Source: Guadua angustifolia
Taxonomy: Eukaryota > Streptophyta > Magnoliopsida > Poales > Poaceae
Assembly (NCBI GenBank): GCA_036346375.1
Contig: CM070515.1
Coordinates: 18,188,423-18,252,422, forward strand
Length of the DNA stretch: 64,000 nucleotides
Direction: 5' to 3'
Part shown: positions 33,829 through 44,972 of the stretch, piece after piece
Layout of the letters: each line of letters starts with the position of its first letter
How positions within the stretch are numbered: position 1 is the stretch's first letter
Notes under the pieces: generated by a model
What the model was told of the DNA's origin: nothing
The model's input: only the letters and a program-made list of their open reading frames with translations
Databases searched by the model: none
Made by a program: the position numbers and the translations under genes

Positions 33829-35802
33829 GTTCAGTCTTTCATCTCAGGAGGGAGTGTGGCGGTCAATGTTAATGGAGAGATTGGAAACTACTTCCAAACA
33901 AAGAAGGGTCTCCGGCAGGGGGATCCTTTGTCGCCGATCCTGTTTAACATTGTAGCTGATATGTTGTCAATCTTAATTAAAAGGGCTAAGGATCAGGGGC
34001 AAGTTGGTGGGGTAGTACCTCATTTGGTTGATGATGGCTTGTCTATCCTACAGTATGCAGATGATACAATCCTGTTTATGGAACATGACCGGGAAAAAGC
34101 ACGCAACATGAAGCTATTGCTTTATGCTTTTGAGCAAATTTCAGGGCTAAGAATTAATTTCCACAAAAGTGAGTTATTTTATTTTGGTGATGCTAACAAC
34201 TCCTTACAACAATACATGGAATTGTTTGGTTGTAAGCATGGGACTCTTCCTTTGAAATATCTAGGAATTCCTATTCATTATAGAAAGCTTCGAAATACTG
34301 ATTGGAAAATAGTGGAGGAACATTTTCGGTAAGAGGCTTAGTAGTGGAAGGAAAACATCTTTCGTGGGTGGTAGTGACATTGATTAATTCAGTGTTAAGT
34401 AGCACCGCCAATGTATATGATGTCATTTTTCAAATTCCTAAAGGCGTCCTTAAGAAGCTTGATTATTTTCGGTCTCGATCTATTGGCAAGGGATGAACAC
34501 AAGAGAAAATATCGTCTTGCTCGGTGGAATATTATATGTCAACCAAAACAACAGGCGATGCAGGGATTCACGAATTGAATTTTAGGAATATAGCCCTTCT
34601 AAGCAAATGGTTGTTCAAACTATTGACATCAGAGGATACCTCGCAACAGCTGCTTAGGAATAAATATCTAGGTTCCAAGCTTGGCACAGCGGTGAGTGGA
34701 AACCAGGAGAGTCTCATTTTTGGTCCAGCTTAATGAAAGTAAAGCAATATTTTCTTTGCTTTGGTACTTTTAAAATTAATAATGGATCGCAGGTGAGATT
34801 CTGGGAGGATATCTGGATTGGAAGTTGTCCACTTAAGGATCAATACCCTGGATTATATAGCATTGTTAGAAAGAAGTTTACAACCATTGCTGAGGTTTTA
34901 GTAACAACACAACCAAATATTTCCTGGAGAAGGTCGCTGATCGGACCAAAGTTAGTGGCGTGGAGTGAATTACTTTCACACATCGCTCACATTAATTTGA
35001 CTCAAACTGATGATGAGTTTCGTTGGAATCTGTGCCAAAATGGTCAATTCTCGTGAAATCCCATTATCAAGCATTGATTAAAAGTAATGAGCCAAATTTA
35101 AACAAACGATTATGGAAACTTAAAGTTCTACTGAAAGTCAAGGTGTTTCTATGGTACCTTAGGAGAGGTGTGATTCTGACTAAAGATAACTTAGCAAAAC
35201 GAAATTGGCAAGGCAGCCGAACATGTTGCTTTTGTCAGGAGCATGAGACAATTAGGCATTTATTTTTTGGTTGTCGTTTTGCGCACACTGTTTGGACCCT
35301 AATATTTTTGGCGTTTGGAATACCTAGTCCAACGAGTGTTGCTAATATGTTTGGAAGTTGGCTAGGTCGTTTTAATGCAAACGTTAGAAACTTAGTGCTT
35401 CTTGGTGCTGCAGTTACGGTTTGGTCTATATGGCTTCACAGAAATGATAGAGTGTTTCAGAAGAAAACAATTTCTTCTCCGTTGCAGGTTATCTTTGCTA
35501 TTACCCACTGGCTCCGTACGTGGGCTGTGTTGCACAAGGTGGAGCTGCGAGCTTCTTTGGAGGAGGTTGCTCATTGTTTGGAGCGGGTTGCCAAGGACTT
35601 CTACTCCCGGGCACATGGGTGGCGGTCTAGTCTTCGGATTGCTAGTCACTAGAGTGTGTGTGTTTTCCAGTTATTTTGTTTGGCTGTGTGCTTCAGGTTA
35701 AGCAGAGGCCGGAAGGATTTTCAAGGACTTTGTGTCATCTCGATGTAATGCTCTTAAAATTAATAAAATCTTCCTTTATCAAAAAAAAAAAAATAAAATA
35801 AA
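33829..35802 (+). pseudogene. LINE reverse transcriptase C-terminal part and zf-RVT
   Basis: Continues the RT after the CACTA: SFISGGSVAVNVNG, TKKGLRQGDPLSPILFNIVA, the catalytic LQYADDTILFM (34051-34080) and GLRINFHKSE. Shifted frames carry the thumb and connection region (34302-35056). The zf-RVT domain follows at 35100-35450: KVFLWYLRRGVILTKDNLAK, CCFCQEHETIRHLFFGC, and VWSIWLHRNDRVF. The product would reverse-transcribe LINE RNA at the nicked target. Frame breaks at about 34330, 34500 and 35040. The 3' UTR and poly-A end at 35802; no endonuclease domain because of 5' truncation. Confidence 0.92.
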
Positions 35803-35816
35803 AGAGACGACGAACC
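35803..35816. repeat. LINE target-site duplication, right copy
   Basis: AGAGACGACGAACC after the poly-A tail, identical to 9464-9477. Confidence 0.95.
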
Positions 35817-36084
35817 GACAAGCTAGGTGGCCCGAGGCATGCATGAGCCGACGGGATCAGTGGCTGCCAAATCCAAAATCCAACGCCGTATCTAGGACTT
35901 TCCACGTCTCGAACTCAAATCAGACATGCACTTCCCGATTTACAAGGTATATATGGAATTAGTGTAATCTATTTTCTTGTTGATTTGAGACTGTTCGATC
36001 TTTGTCTCGTTGCCGCCGCAGGGCACATCCGAAGTCGATCGCTTTCTGCCCAGAATCATATGATTATTAGTAACTGGTATTAGT
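35817..36084 (+). other. Host DNA right of the nest, possible exon pieces
   Basis: Continues the pre-insertion site. A frame reading LELKSDMHFPIYK ends at a GT donor (about 35947), and GTSEVDRFLPRII follows a CCGCCGCAG acceptor (about 36022), which would make a plausible spliced junction. I do not recognise the protein; it may be unconnected to the fragment left of the LINE. Confidence 0.25.
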
Positions 36085-36900
36085 AACTGGTATTATGAAT
36101 TTACTGGTATAATTTAATTGCTAAATTAGCTAATTGTCAGCTTACTGATGGAAGGGACATTTTTCATTGGGGCCTTCATAGACATGGACAATTTTCGGTG
36201 CGTTCTATGTATCTATATTTGATGAACCAGGGTACTCCTTTCACCAGTAAATTCATTTGGAAGTTGAAACTTCCTTTAAAAATTAAAATTTTCCTCTGGT
36301 ACTTACAACAAGGAGTACTTTTAACAAAGGACAATCTAGCTAAAAGAGGTTGGAAGGGGAATCAAAAATGTTGTTTCTGTAATTATAATGAAACAATAAC
36401 ACATTTATTCTTTGATTGCCATCATTCCAAAAGTATCTGGCAAATAGTGCATATTGCCACCGGTTTACCATCGCCGAAGTCTTTGACTCATCTGTTTGGG
36501 CATTGGTTGAATGGCCTCGAGAAGGATGCAAAGAGACTGATTTTTGTGGGGAGTGCTGCTCTTTTATGGGCTATTTGGTGTACGCGCAATGATCTAATTT
36601 TTGCGAGCAAACATTATTCTTCTTTTATGCAGGCTACGTTCAGAGGGACATATTGGCTGCGGTGGTGGACCCTATTGCAGTCTGACGACAAGAGGGAAAT
36701 CATTCGACGGGTTTGCCATACATTGGAGGTTGTGGCGCTGGAATTCTTTGCCAAGAATGGATGGAAAAATAATTATAGAATTTGCTTTTAATTCTATGTT
36801 CTTTTTGTCGTTCTTTCAATAACAATTTCGGAAGTGATATTTGTAAGAACTTGGCTGTGTGTACTTGCAGAGACCGGATTTAATCCTTTATCTAAAAAAA
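36085..36900 (+). mobile_element. Second LINE fragment (zf-RVT and 3' end)
   Basis: One open frame (about 36120-36788) covers the LINE C-terminus: CQLTDGRDIFHWGLH, FSVRSMYLYL, KIFLWYLQQGVLLTKDNLAK, CCFCNYNETITHLFFDC, IFVGSAALLWAIWCTRNDLIF. It is close kin of the first LINE but a separate copy. It ends in a short A-run at about 36892-36899 after a GGCTGTGTGTACTTGCAGAG tail. 5' truncated; no TSD found. Confidence 0.85.
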
Positions 36901-38026
36901 ATTATATACTTCATACTCCTAGCACAGCGTTTTTAGTTCCACTTTTGACATACTTCATACTCCCTGGCATTATATACTTCTTTTTAAGTCCTAGTTGCAT
37001 CATGGTTGCATACTTGTTGCTAGATAGGCCCTACAAGAACGCAAAAAAAACGAACAGTTTATTTTCTCCCAAAAAAATTACAGGTTCGTCGACTGCTTAT
37101 AGGAGTCCACGGATTTGCCGACGGGTTCTGACGATCCATTTTTTTAAAAAAAACAAGAAAACGGGATTACACAAAAAAATGAAGACGGATTTCACACGAT
37201 GCAACGTAACTTGTGGCCCTGGCTAGTCTTTCTTGATTGAAGAAAGAATCAATTGTGCTGTTCGCATTATTTGGAACGACAAATACAAATTGGTATCTGT
37301 AAAGGGCAGTGCGAGCTCTTACAACTCCTCCAGCAATCTTTTTATTTAGATGTGGCAGACTTATTCTCCCACACTTCAAATTTAAAGTAGAAGTGAGATT
37401 CAAACTTGCATAGGTTCACAATCTTGTGTGCCCATCATTGCACTCAAGAGAGTTCGCAACTTCTTCAGAAAACTTGCTATGCATTCAATTTGGAGAAAGA
37501 ACACCGGCTCTATGGCTATACTTCCAGCCTAAAGAGTTTTAAACTCGAAGGAATGATCAATCTGTACCATAGCCTTCGTTTGGTCGTTGTCTAAATCAAA
37601 GGACAGTTGTTTTTGAGTTTTTACACTGTCAGAAAATGTTAGTTCAGAAGTGTACAATGCATGAGACATGATTGATCTTCTTCACCTGTCAACCATCTGT
37701 CTCCGTTGGAAAATGAAGCCTACAACGGCAGAAAACTGACAAAAACTTCAGTAACTGTGTCACAATTTACAAGCATCTCTCTCTAATACGCCCTAATATC
37801 GTTTCACTGTGATCATCGATCCAGGGAGTTAATTATTTTTATAAGCTGGTTTCCCGAAACATGATACAGTGAGAGCAATGAGGTGAAAGCAATGCAAAGT
37901 TGCTGACACATTAGAACCACAGGGACATGGAGACTGACCAAGGAGCCTAGCTTGTCCAGCACATGCCAAAATATCGAACCCATCCAAGACTGTTCTTAGG
38001 CCATGGTCCACCAAATGCCTTTTCAC
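36901..38026. other. Intergenic DNA, no supported gene
   Basis: AT-rich with A-runs near 37045-37175. Short frames show no recognisable domain. It lies downstream (3') of the fossil RNA-binding protein gene and may include its old 3' region. Confidence 0.45.
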
Positions 38027-38035
38027 CTGTGCCTG

Positions 38036-39015
38036 TAGGGGTAAAAAACCAATCGGATACAGACATATAATAGATCTATCATATTTATTTTTATATTTTT
38101 TTCGGATACGGATACAGATAGTCCGTATGCTAATATGAATACGGATAATGTCGAATACAGATATAGGTCGATTACGAATCAAATCGGATATGGTTTTGAA
38201 TATTTATCGGAACATGATAACCACTTAGATTGTACATAAAAAATCAATGAAAACCCATAACTAGTTGATTTGATCAAAATATTATTGAAAATTAAACAAA
38301 TATAAGCATTTTCATTCACTTAGACAATTGTTACATAGCATGTTACAAATAAAATTATATAAGACTTAGTTTATCGCACACATACAATTAGTTCATTATA
38401 CATGTAGATCAAAACACAAAATGAAGATGATCCTTGCTCCAATATACAAATAGAAGTAAACACATAATACACTAAAATTTTGATAATAGTTAGATATTAT
38501 GTCTTTAGAAAAAGTATATAGTACTTACATGTAATGACCCAAGATTTATATTCTTTGTTGAATTATGTTTAAAATAATAAATTATGTATTTATGAGTTTT
38601 TATGCATTTTAGCTACTTATTTAAAATATTTTCCTATTAAGAATAGGAGTGTTTGAATTTTGAGAAAATTAAAACCTGATAAAATCTTGAAAATATTTTT
38701 TAAAATGTTAGATTGTATCTAGAGTTGGTTTACTAATTTTAATAATTGAAATTGCTTTATAGATTAATTAAATTAGAAAAATAATTTTAAAACTAAGAAA
38801 CCTTTTGGGCCAAAAGAGTAGTCTTGGTCCAACCCACATGTATATCAATATCCGGATTATCCGAATCTATATCCGTATCCGACGGATAGTGAGCTACAGA
38901 ATCTGTATCCGTATCCAACAAAAAAATATGTATCCTTATCCTTATCCGATGCTATCCAATAAATATCCAATCCGACAGAATCCGTATCTGAAAATATCCA
39001 AATCGATCATCTCTA
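38036..39015. mobile_element. Non-autonomous hAT-type element (~980 bp)
   Basis: CTGTGCCTG occurs on both sides (38027-38035 and 39016-39024), fitting the 8-bp TSD of hAT elements with one extra base. The left end TAGGGGTAAAAAACC pairs loosely with the right end (TAGAGATGATC reversed). Both subterminal regions are dense in ATATCCG / CGGATACGGATAC motifs, the same style as the autonomous-type hAT at 58086-63725. No transposase inside. Confidence 0.75.
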
Positions 39016-39024
39016 CTGTGCCTG

Positions 39025-40348
39025 CCCCTGCCTGCATCCATGGCAGAAAGTTACTACCATATATTTGGCACAGGCGGTCCACTGTCCACAGAAGGTATAG
39101 CGCCAATGGTCACGACAGCTGAGCAAAAACCAGAGAAATCGATGAAGTCAGTCAGTCATGTGCCAAATGCTGGAACCTTACTGCTTTCCTTTGCCTGCTG
39201 GCTGACATCTTCGAGTGGCTGGTGAAATTTTGTACCTTAAGCTTACATTGTCTCTCCAACTCTTTCTCTGATTCTTTGCTGCTCATTCATTGTGACTGTT
39301 GTTTGGGCTTGGTTGGCATGACAATAGAAACAGAAGCCAGAACAGTGGTATCAGAATCCAAAGTTGGCTTGCTCTGGATTCATCCATTTGTTGCGGCTTA
39401 TTCTTTGTGGTTGACTTTAAGCCATTGAATAAGCTCACTTTCATGCTTAAAAGATTGCCATTACTCAAATCATTGTGTGACCATATGGTACAGACGGTAG
39501 GTGTGATTGCCTGCACATTTACAGTGCTCATGTAGCGCACACTGCCACAAGGCCATTCTGTAACCTTATTTAGCTGATGAAAATATGTAACAGAAGCAAT
39601 GCAATTCCTGACTCTCCAGGCAAAATGAAGATAAAAGAAGTTCTGTTGTATCTTAACATTGATTTGACATTTTTTTACAAATTTTCCTTTGCATGAAACT
39701 ATAAGAGAAAGCTGGTAAACATTGCAGTATTTACCAAGGTTATAAAATCAGATAGATTTTCCCTAATGCTAAGATGAACATCTGAGATGCATTCCACTTT
39801 TCAACAGCATGCAACCTACCAAGCTCCAACGATCAAAATCCACCAGGTGGATTTCGGAGTACAACTACAGGATTCCACTATTATTTTTCATGAAAACATA
39901 AATCATAATATATGTAGAGAAATATGTCTAAAATTTCAACAATTCAAATGTAAATAAGAAGCTAGCATATCGCCGTTTTAAATTTGGTGCCAAATTACGA
40001 ACATAATGTGCTGGAGTTTCTAGTAACCACATTCATCGTCAAGTGAAGTGTGTCAAAATAAATGATACAGACAATAGAAGCAGGTTTGAGGTCAAGCTCC
40101 AAGTCAAAAAAAATTCCGAAGAATTTAACAGGACATGGTGAGTTGAGAGCTTACCCAATCGTGCTAGCTCCTGGAACGATGTAAGTACTTACCAGTCACT
40201 ATATCTAGCTAAGGTAAGAAAGCACCGACCTTTTGTAGCAAGTGCTACGACTATTTTTCCTAGACTTGCCTGAGCTCGAATGAGCAATCAATCTTTAGCT
40301 CACTTGTTGGTCCCCATAGAATGAATACACACAATAAGCAGCAATTAC
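39025..40348. other. No gene seen; likely 3' region of the fossil gene
   Basis: Sequence between the hAT and the last recognised RBP45-like exon. No further exon could be identified by eye. Confidence 0.4.
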
Positions 40349-40449
40349 CTGCCTGGACCAGGGAATTGTGCAGGATAACCATAGCCGTAGTAAAATTGTG
40401 TGGCGTAGTACATCCCGTTGTTCCACTGAGCTCCAGTTTCACCCCTCAG
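40349..40449 (-). pseudogene. RBP45-like exon 6 (C-terminal)
   Basis: Reads LRGETGAQWNNGMYYATQFY then YGYGYPAQFPGPG, the Gly/Tyr/Pro-rich tail typical of RBP45/47. Acceptor TTCACAG before it and donor GTAATT after it are intact, implying at least one further exon downstream that I did not find. Confidence 0.85.
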
Positions 40450-40520
40450 CTGTGAACAAGAATGATCGCATTTTAGAGTAGAAACAAACTGAAAGTAAAT
40501 GCTCCTTTGAGCATATGTTT

Positions 40521-41740
40521 CATTTTTTTCGATAAAGGAAGCTTTATTAATCTTAGTAAATTACATCAAGTTGATACAATTATACTAAGAAGACTCGACC
40601 TCTACTACATGACTAGGGTGCACACACCAAACACACACACAAGAAAAGACAAAGGAACCGTCGAGGTAAACTACATCACGCAATATTGTCTTCAAGGCTA
40701 TCCACCATCATAGCAACACTTGGACCACGATAAAAACTCTCCAATGACAACGCCTCCAAGAAGGATTCGATCGCGACACGCACCGCCATTGCCATGATCC
40801 AACCGGTGAAGGCGGACCAAAGGTTTTCACCTCGAGAGTAAATCTTAGACTATAAAACAATGCCTTCAACAAGGCCATTGCGAGCACAACCAACTAAGGT
40901 CGACCTAGGATTTCTCCACGAAGTCGGCACGGAGATCCCAGTTGTTGCAACCACCCTCATTCCGAGCTAGTCTTTGCCATACCACTTAATCTTAGCCAAT
41001 AGCAACGGCCACCTTCTCAAGGCCGGACAAACAATTTTTAGATGTTCGACTCTACGATGATGATTCGCGAAGCTAGCCAATAGGCACACGATCATCAAGT
41101 CCATAGAGTGCATCTAAAAAATGAGTTGTGTCGCCTAAGAAAGCGAATCCGCGAATCGATGCTAAGATGACATAGATCAAAAGAAATGTATGAACAACAC
41201 TAGTAAGAGATGAAGACTCTGAAGCGAAGAGTAGTCACCTAGATCTGCCACCGCCCGCCGGGCCACCCAGCCGTCGCCACTGAGAAGGACCAGTCGCCGA
41301 CCCACAAGCCGATGCATAGGTGGGCGCCGCAACCTGAAGCAGCGACCGTCATCCGGCTCCCACCAAGAACAGCTAAATCCAGGGGTTGGGAGCACGGATC
41401 CGGTGAGGGGCACCAAAGATCCGGCACAAAGCCACCGAGTTCCACCACGGAGAGGGTGGGGAAGGAACCACCACCAATCGCCAAAGCAGTGTTGGCCACC
41501 ACCGTCGAGAGGTGGTGAATCGCGGATCTGGGCAATCGAGTCCATGGGCGAGATTGGCCCCCGCCGCCTTCCTCGGAAGCTGCACGGGCCTTCCGTGAGC
41601 TCGCTCCGGCAGCGGCGTGGCAGAGAAAGGGTGGGGAGGAGTTGTGGCGGCGGCTAGGGTTGGGAAGGAGGTGTGGCGGCTAGGGTTGGGGAGAGGTGCG
41701 GCGGCTACATAACAGTGACATAGCAATGCATAGTTATTGG
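40521..41740 (-). mobile_element. Minus-strand LINE-like insertion in the fossil gene's intron
   Basis: On the minus strand the 3' end reads TTGATGTAATTTAC, AGATTAATAAAGCTTCC and an A-run (40521-40528), matching the 3' tails of the other LINEs here. The far end is a GC-rich block (41230-41720) with CCCTAGCCGCC repeats, like a LINE 5' region. The RT is absent, so this is an internally deleted or non-autonomous copy. ATATGTTT at 40513-40520 and 41902-41909 is a weak TSD candidate; the right edge could therefore be 41901. Confidence 0.5.
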
Positions 41741-42256
41741 CCGCTCTAAACTCCTGCGAATCATGAACCAGATTCGTCGAACCAGAACCGGTTGAGGATA
41801 TGGGGTTCGTGTTCACAGTGGAAATTAGAAGAAAAAGTGGCGAACTGTAAACTTGAATCCCGTACCGTTACTCGGACAAATCGTCGTTTCTGGTAACTAC
41901 GATATGTTTATTAAGTTTTCATATTGTGCCAAGAGGACCATGCATTGTAACGAGCATAAAAAGGTAATGTTGAACAGCTACTGCCTACTGCATAAACTAT
42001 TATGCCTAAAGGTTAGCAGTGGCCAAAAGATCAGATAATTCTTTTGACAGAAATACCTACTGATTCTGAAGAGCAACACCCTATGAACACATTGGAACGC
42101 AAGTTAACCGTGTATTTGGTAAGTGATTTTAAGTTTTTGTACGATCATCAACGCAAGTTAGAACTTACAATACATCTTAGAACTAATAAATACATGTTAT
42201 TAATTTCGTTATTACAGAGTTCTGTTCACAACACCTTACAACATAGTCAGCAATAC

Positions 42257-42353
42257 CTGTTTATTTGCCCGGTTACGCCCCTTCGAAAGGCGGACTGTCT
42301 GTTTTTCAATTGTACTTCCATTTAGTTACTCCAGTGCTTCTTCTTCATTCTTT
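42257..42353 (-). pseudogene. RBP45-like exon 5 (end of RRM3)
   Basis: Reads RKNEEEALE, stop, LNGSTIEKQTVRLSKGRNRA then NKQ, flanked by TTGTCAG acceptor and GTATTG donor. The conserved Trp after RLS is Lys here. Confidence 0.85.
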
Positions 42354-42449
42354 CTGACAACAGAAAATTCACAAAATTTAGTATATGTTTACCATATTCT
42401 CAGCAGGGTGTACGTGGGAATATGAAAATTGTGAAATTAATACAGCATA

Positions 42450-42570
42450 CTCTGTACAATCTGCACGAAACCACATTGCTTCCCAACTGGAATTTTTACA
42501 GAAGAGATCTCACCATATTGACAGAAGCTTTACCTAAGATCATCTTCACTAACATTTGGGTCATGCCCAC
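42450..42570 (-). pseudogene. RBP45-like exon 4 (RRM3 core)
   Basis: Reads GGHDPNVSEDDLR, stop, SFCQYGEISSVKIPVGKQCG then FVQIVQ: RNP2 and RNP1 of the third RRM. Acceptor GTTTGCAG is intact; the donor appears to have lost one G (GAG then TATG). Confidence 0.88.
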
Positions 42571-42657
42571 CTGCAAACACCTGTGAAAGTCCACAAACGA
42601 TGACAAAAGGAGTGCATATGTAAACTATATATGTTGCAGGAATGAAGATTTACTCGC

Positions 42658-42995
42658 CGTTGTGTTTGTCAAATCTCCATCTAACTGAGAAGAAGAACCA
42701 TTAGTACCAGGAGCCCAGAATGTTGGAAATCCAGGGGGCTGCCGGATTGCTTACGCGGAGAAGATTTCTGATGATGTTTTCGCTAAGCAATTCAATGAAA
42801 AGGGGGAGAGCTCTGCGATCCAGGCTGGTAGCAATCAAGGTTTCTCTTTTTTTCTTTTTTATTTTGTTTAAGGGCTGTGTGCTTCTTGTTAAGTAGAGGC
42901 CGAGAGAAATTTTAAGGACTTGTATCATCTTGATGTAATGTTCTTGAAATTAATAAAATCTTCCTTCATCTAAAAAAAATTAGTACCAGGAGCAC
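42658..42995 (-). pseudogene. RBP45-like exon 3, interrupted by a LINE
   Basis: Reads GAPGTNGSSSQLDGDLTNTT when the LINE and one TSD copy are skipped; this is the Ser/Gly linker leading to the TIFVGG of RRM3. The acceptor ends GAATAG. The donor reads GCGAGT instead of GTGAGT. Confidence 0.82.
42715..42978 (-). mobile_element. Short 5'-truncated LINE inside exon 3 (strand is of the target gene; LINE is plus)
   Basis: Only the 3' end of a LINE (264 bp) is present, in plus orientation: the tail TTGATGTAATG, AATTAATAAAATCTTCC and poly-A at 42972-42979 match the LINE at 35700-35802. A 15-bp TSD, ATTAGTACCAGGAGC, lies at 42700-42714 and 42979-42993. Confidence 0.92.
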
Positions 42996-43589
42996 CTATT
43001 CAACAAGTTCACTAGAAGAACTGAATAAGTAAGTGTCAAGATAAAAGAAAATGAAGAATTGAACATGTATTCATATGTGTGGATAACATTATCAGTATAC
43101 ATTTTGAATGAAAAAGATAGAAGAGATGTCCAAAACAGTATTTAGCACTGAATTGCTTATGAATACATACAATGTCATATAGCTTGCACTACATAGTAAA
43201 GTAACAGCTAGATTCACAATAGAGTTATAATCATATAGATGATCAGTTGGTATGACCCTTAACTTTTTCTAATAAATCTCCTAAGTGTCGAACAAAATCA
43301 ATGAAATAAAATAAAACATTCAAGGGCGCTTGAAATGATAGTTTGCTTCATCTTGGACTTGAAACGATAGTATGTTTGATAGACTACTGAAATGATCAAC
43401 GTAACAATGCCCCCGCAAAAAATAGTACGAAAAGATGAAGGAGACTAAGCTACGGAGATACGTTTAACACATTGTTTATCAAATCATTTGGGAACAAAAG
43501 AAAGCTGAATGAAATCAGAAAGTGAACGGATATAAGGAACTACCAAGAACAAATGTAAAGAGGCAGGGGAGTACATCTTAATATTGCAA

Positions 43590-44073
43590 TATCTATAAGA
43601 ATTTTCAAATGAACCTAAAAATTTTCTGGGAGTTGCTAGGCCGATACACATGGCTCTACTGCAGCAATACATGGCATGCTCCTTCTCATGATCATCTCCA
43701 AATCTCACAAAACCAACCTTTTTTTAGCGGCAAAACCATGCCCTTTTGATCTGCCAGTATTTGCATCAATAACAATTCTTTCATCTTCAACAGACGTGTA
43801 TCTAGTGGAGAAAGTCTGTAGTAATGTGGCATCATCGACATCAGAAGCAAGATGACCTAAAATTGTGGAGTGGTCTGAAGCAGAATCGGAACGCCTTTCT
43901 CCCATGCTAAATGATGCTCAATTTAACCTAAAAGATTGGTCAGTATTTGGCATTACATGACCAACAAAATCTTGAAGTACCTTTTCAGCTGCAGCACGGG
44001 TGTGGAACTCTACAAAACCGTATCCTTATGAATGTCCAGATTGTTTATTGCGAATAACTTTAGTTGCTACAAC
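43590..44073 (-). pseudogene. RBP45-like exon 2 (end of RRM1 and RRM2)
   Basis: After an acceptor TTTGCAG: VVATKVIRNKQSGHS, stop, GYGFVEFHTRAAAEKVLQDF; then MPNTDQSFRLN, stop, and SMGERRSDSASDHS. RRM2 follows: LASDVDDATLLQTFSTRY, IVIDANTGRSKGHGF, a small frame-breaking insertion with an A-run near 43720, then FVRFGDDHEKEHAM and CSRAMCIGLATPRK. No intron is seen within. Confidence 0.9.
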
Positions 44074-44655
44074 CTGCAAAATGTTCAGACGTATTAATAA
44101 AATAGAGCAATGGACTAGAAAATAAACAAGAAGGCATCTAAAGTTCACCAATACACTAAAACCATTCTCCTTAATACAAGTTGCACACATCTCGAAGAAA
44201 GAAGTAATCACTATTTACCATTTATTCATGATTTAATATTTATGCAATTTTTAAAAAGAGATGCATAGAAGCACCTCCCAAAAAGAACTATTTGCAGTAA
44301 CAAACCAGTGAATGCCATCACAAGTTATTTTTTTGGAGAATCTAAATAATTATATTAATTAGTTAAACCAGTGAGAAAAGAAAGTATTTTTCTCTCTCGA
44401 CAGAACATCAGTTAAGAATTTATTAAAAACAGAATGAGAATGGGAGGACAGAGATTATTTACAAAACGTCAAGACATCCAGAGTTAGTCCATTTAGTTGT
44501 TAATATAAACAAACCTATAGAGTAGCAAGCTCAGCACCTAATGCAAAGTAACTAGCTGTGATAAGCTGGCAAGCAAGAAACGCAATTCCTGCGTTTCCTT
44601 CCCCCAATTGATAAGCATCTCCGTCATGCATCGCAGAACTCGACCACACGCAGTT

Positions 44656-44669
44656 ACAAGTCTCTCTAT
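44656..44669. repeat. LINE TSD, left copy
   Basis: ACAAGTCTCTCTAT here and at 46484-46497, after the terminal A-run, bracket the LINE at 44670-46483. A third copy follows the duplicated LINE 3' end near 48540. Confidence 0.88.
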
Positions 44670-44670
44670 G

Positions 44671-44972
44671 TATGCAGATGATGTGGCAATCTTTGCCCCA
44701 CCTTGCAGGCCGGAACTTGCAGCAATTCAGGAAATCTTGGCATGTTTTGGGGGAGCCACAGGTCTTCACAACAACATCAACAAGAGTGAGGTATACCCCA
44801 TAAGATGTGACGCGAAATCGACTCTCTTTGTATGCAGATGATGTGGCAATCTTTGCCCCACCTTGCAGGCCGGAACTTGCAGCAATTCAGGAAATCTTGG
44901 CATGTTTTGGGGGAGCCACAGGTCTTCACAACAACATCAACAAGAGTGAGGTATACCCCATAAGATATGACG
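44671..44972. repeat. 160-bp tandem duplication at the LINE 5' end
   Basis: TATGCAGATGATGTGGCAAT recurs at 44671 and 44831; the match continues to the GACGCG at 44812 and 44972. Copies differ at very few bases. Confidence 0.95.

Larger units (their letters stand above)
9478..35802 (+). mobile_element. 5'-truncated LINE, split by a CACTA insertion
   Basis: The LINE runs 9478-9925 and resumes at 33829, ending in poly-A at 35780-35802; its own length is about 2.4 kb. It is 5' truncated, starting within the reverse transcriptase ORF. The 3' tail (GATGTAATG, AATTAATAAAATCTTCC, poly-A) is shared with the shorter LINE at 42715-42978, so both belong to one family. The outer TSD proves it is one insertion. 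It is the oldest layer of this nest. Confidence 0.9.

Noticed and set aside
41177..41816. Minus-strand frames of 98-147 residues
   Set aside because: They lie in the GC-rich 5' part of a LINE-like insertion with CCCTAGCCGCC repeats; no domain recognised.
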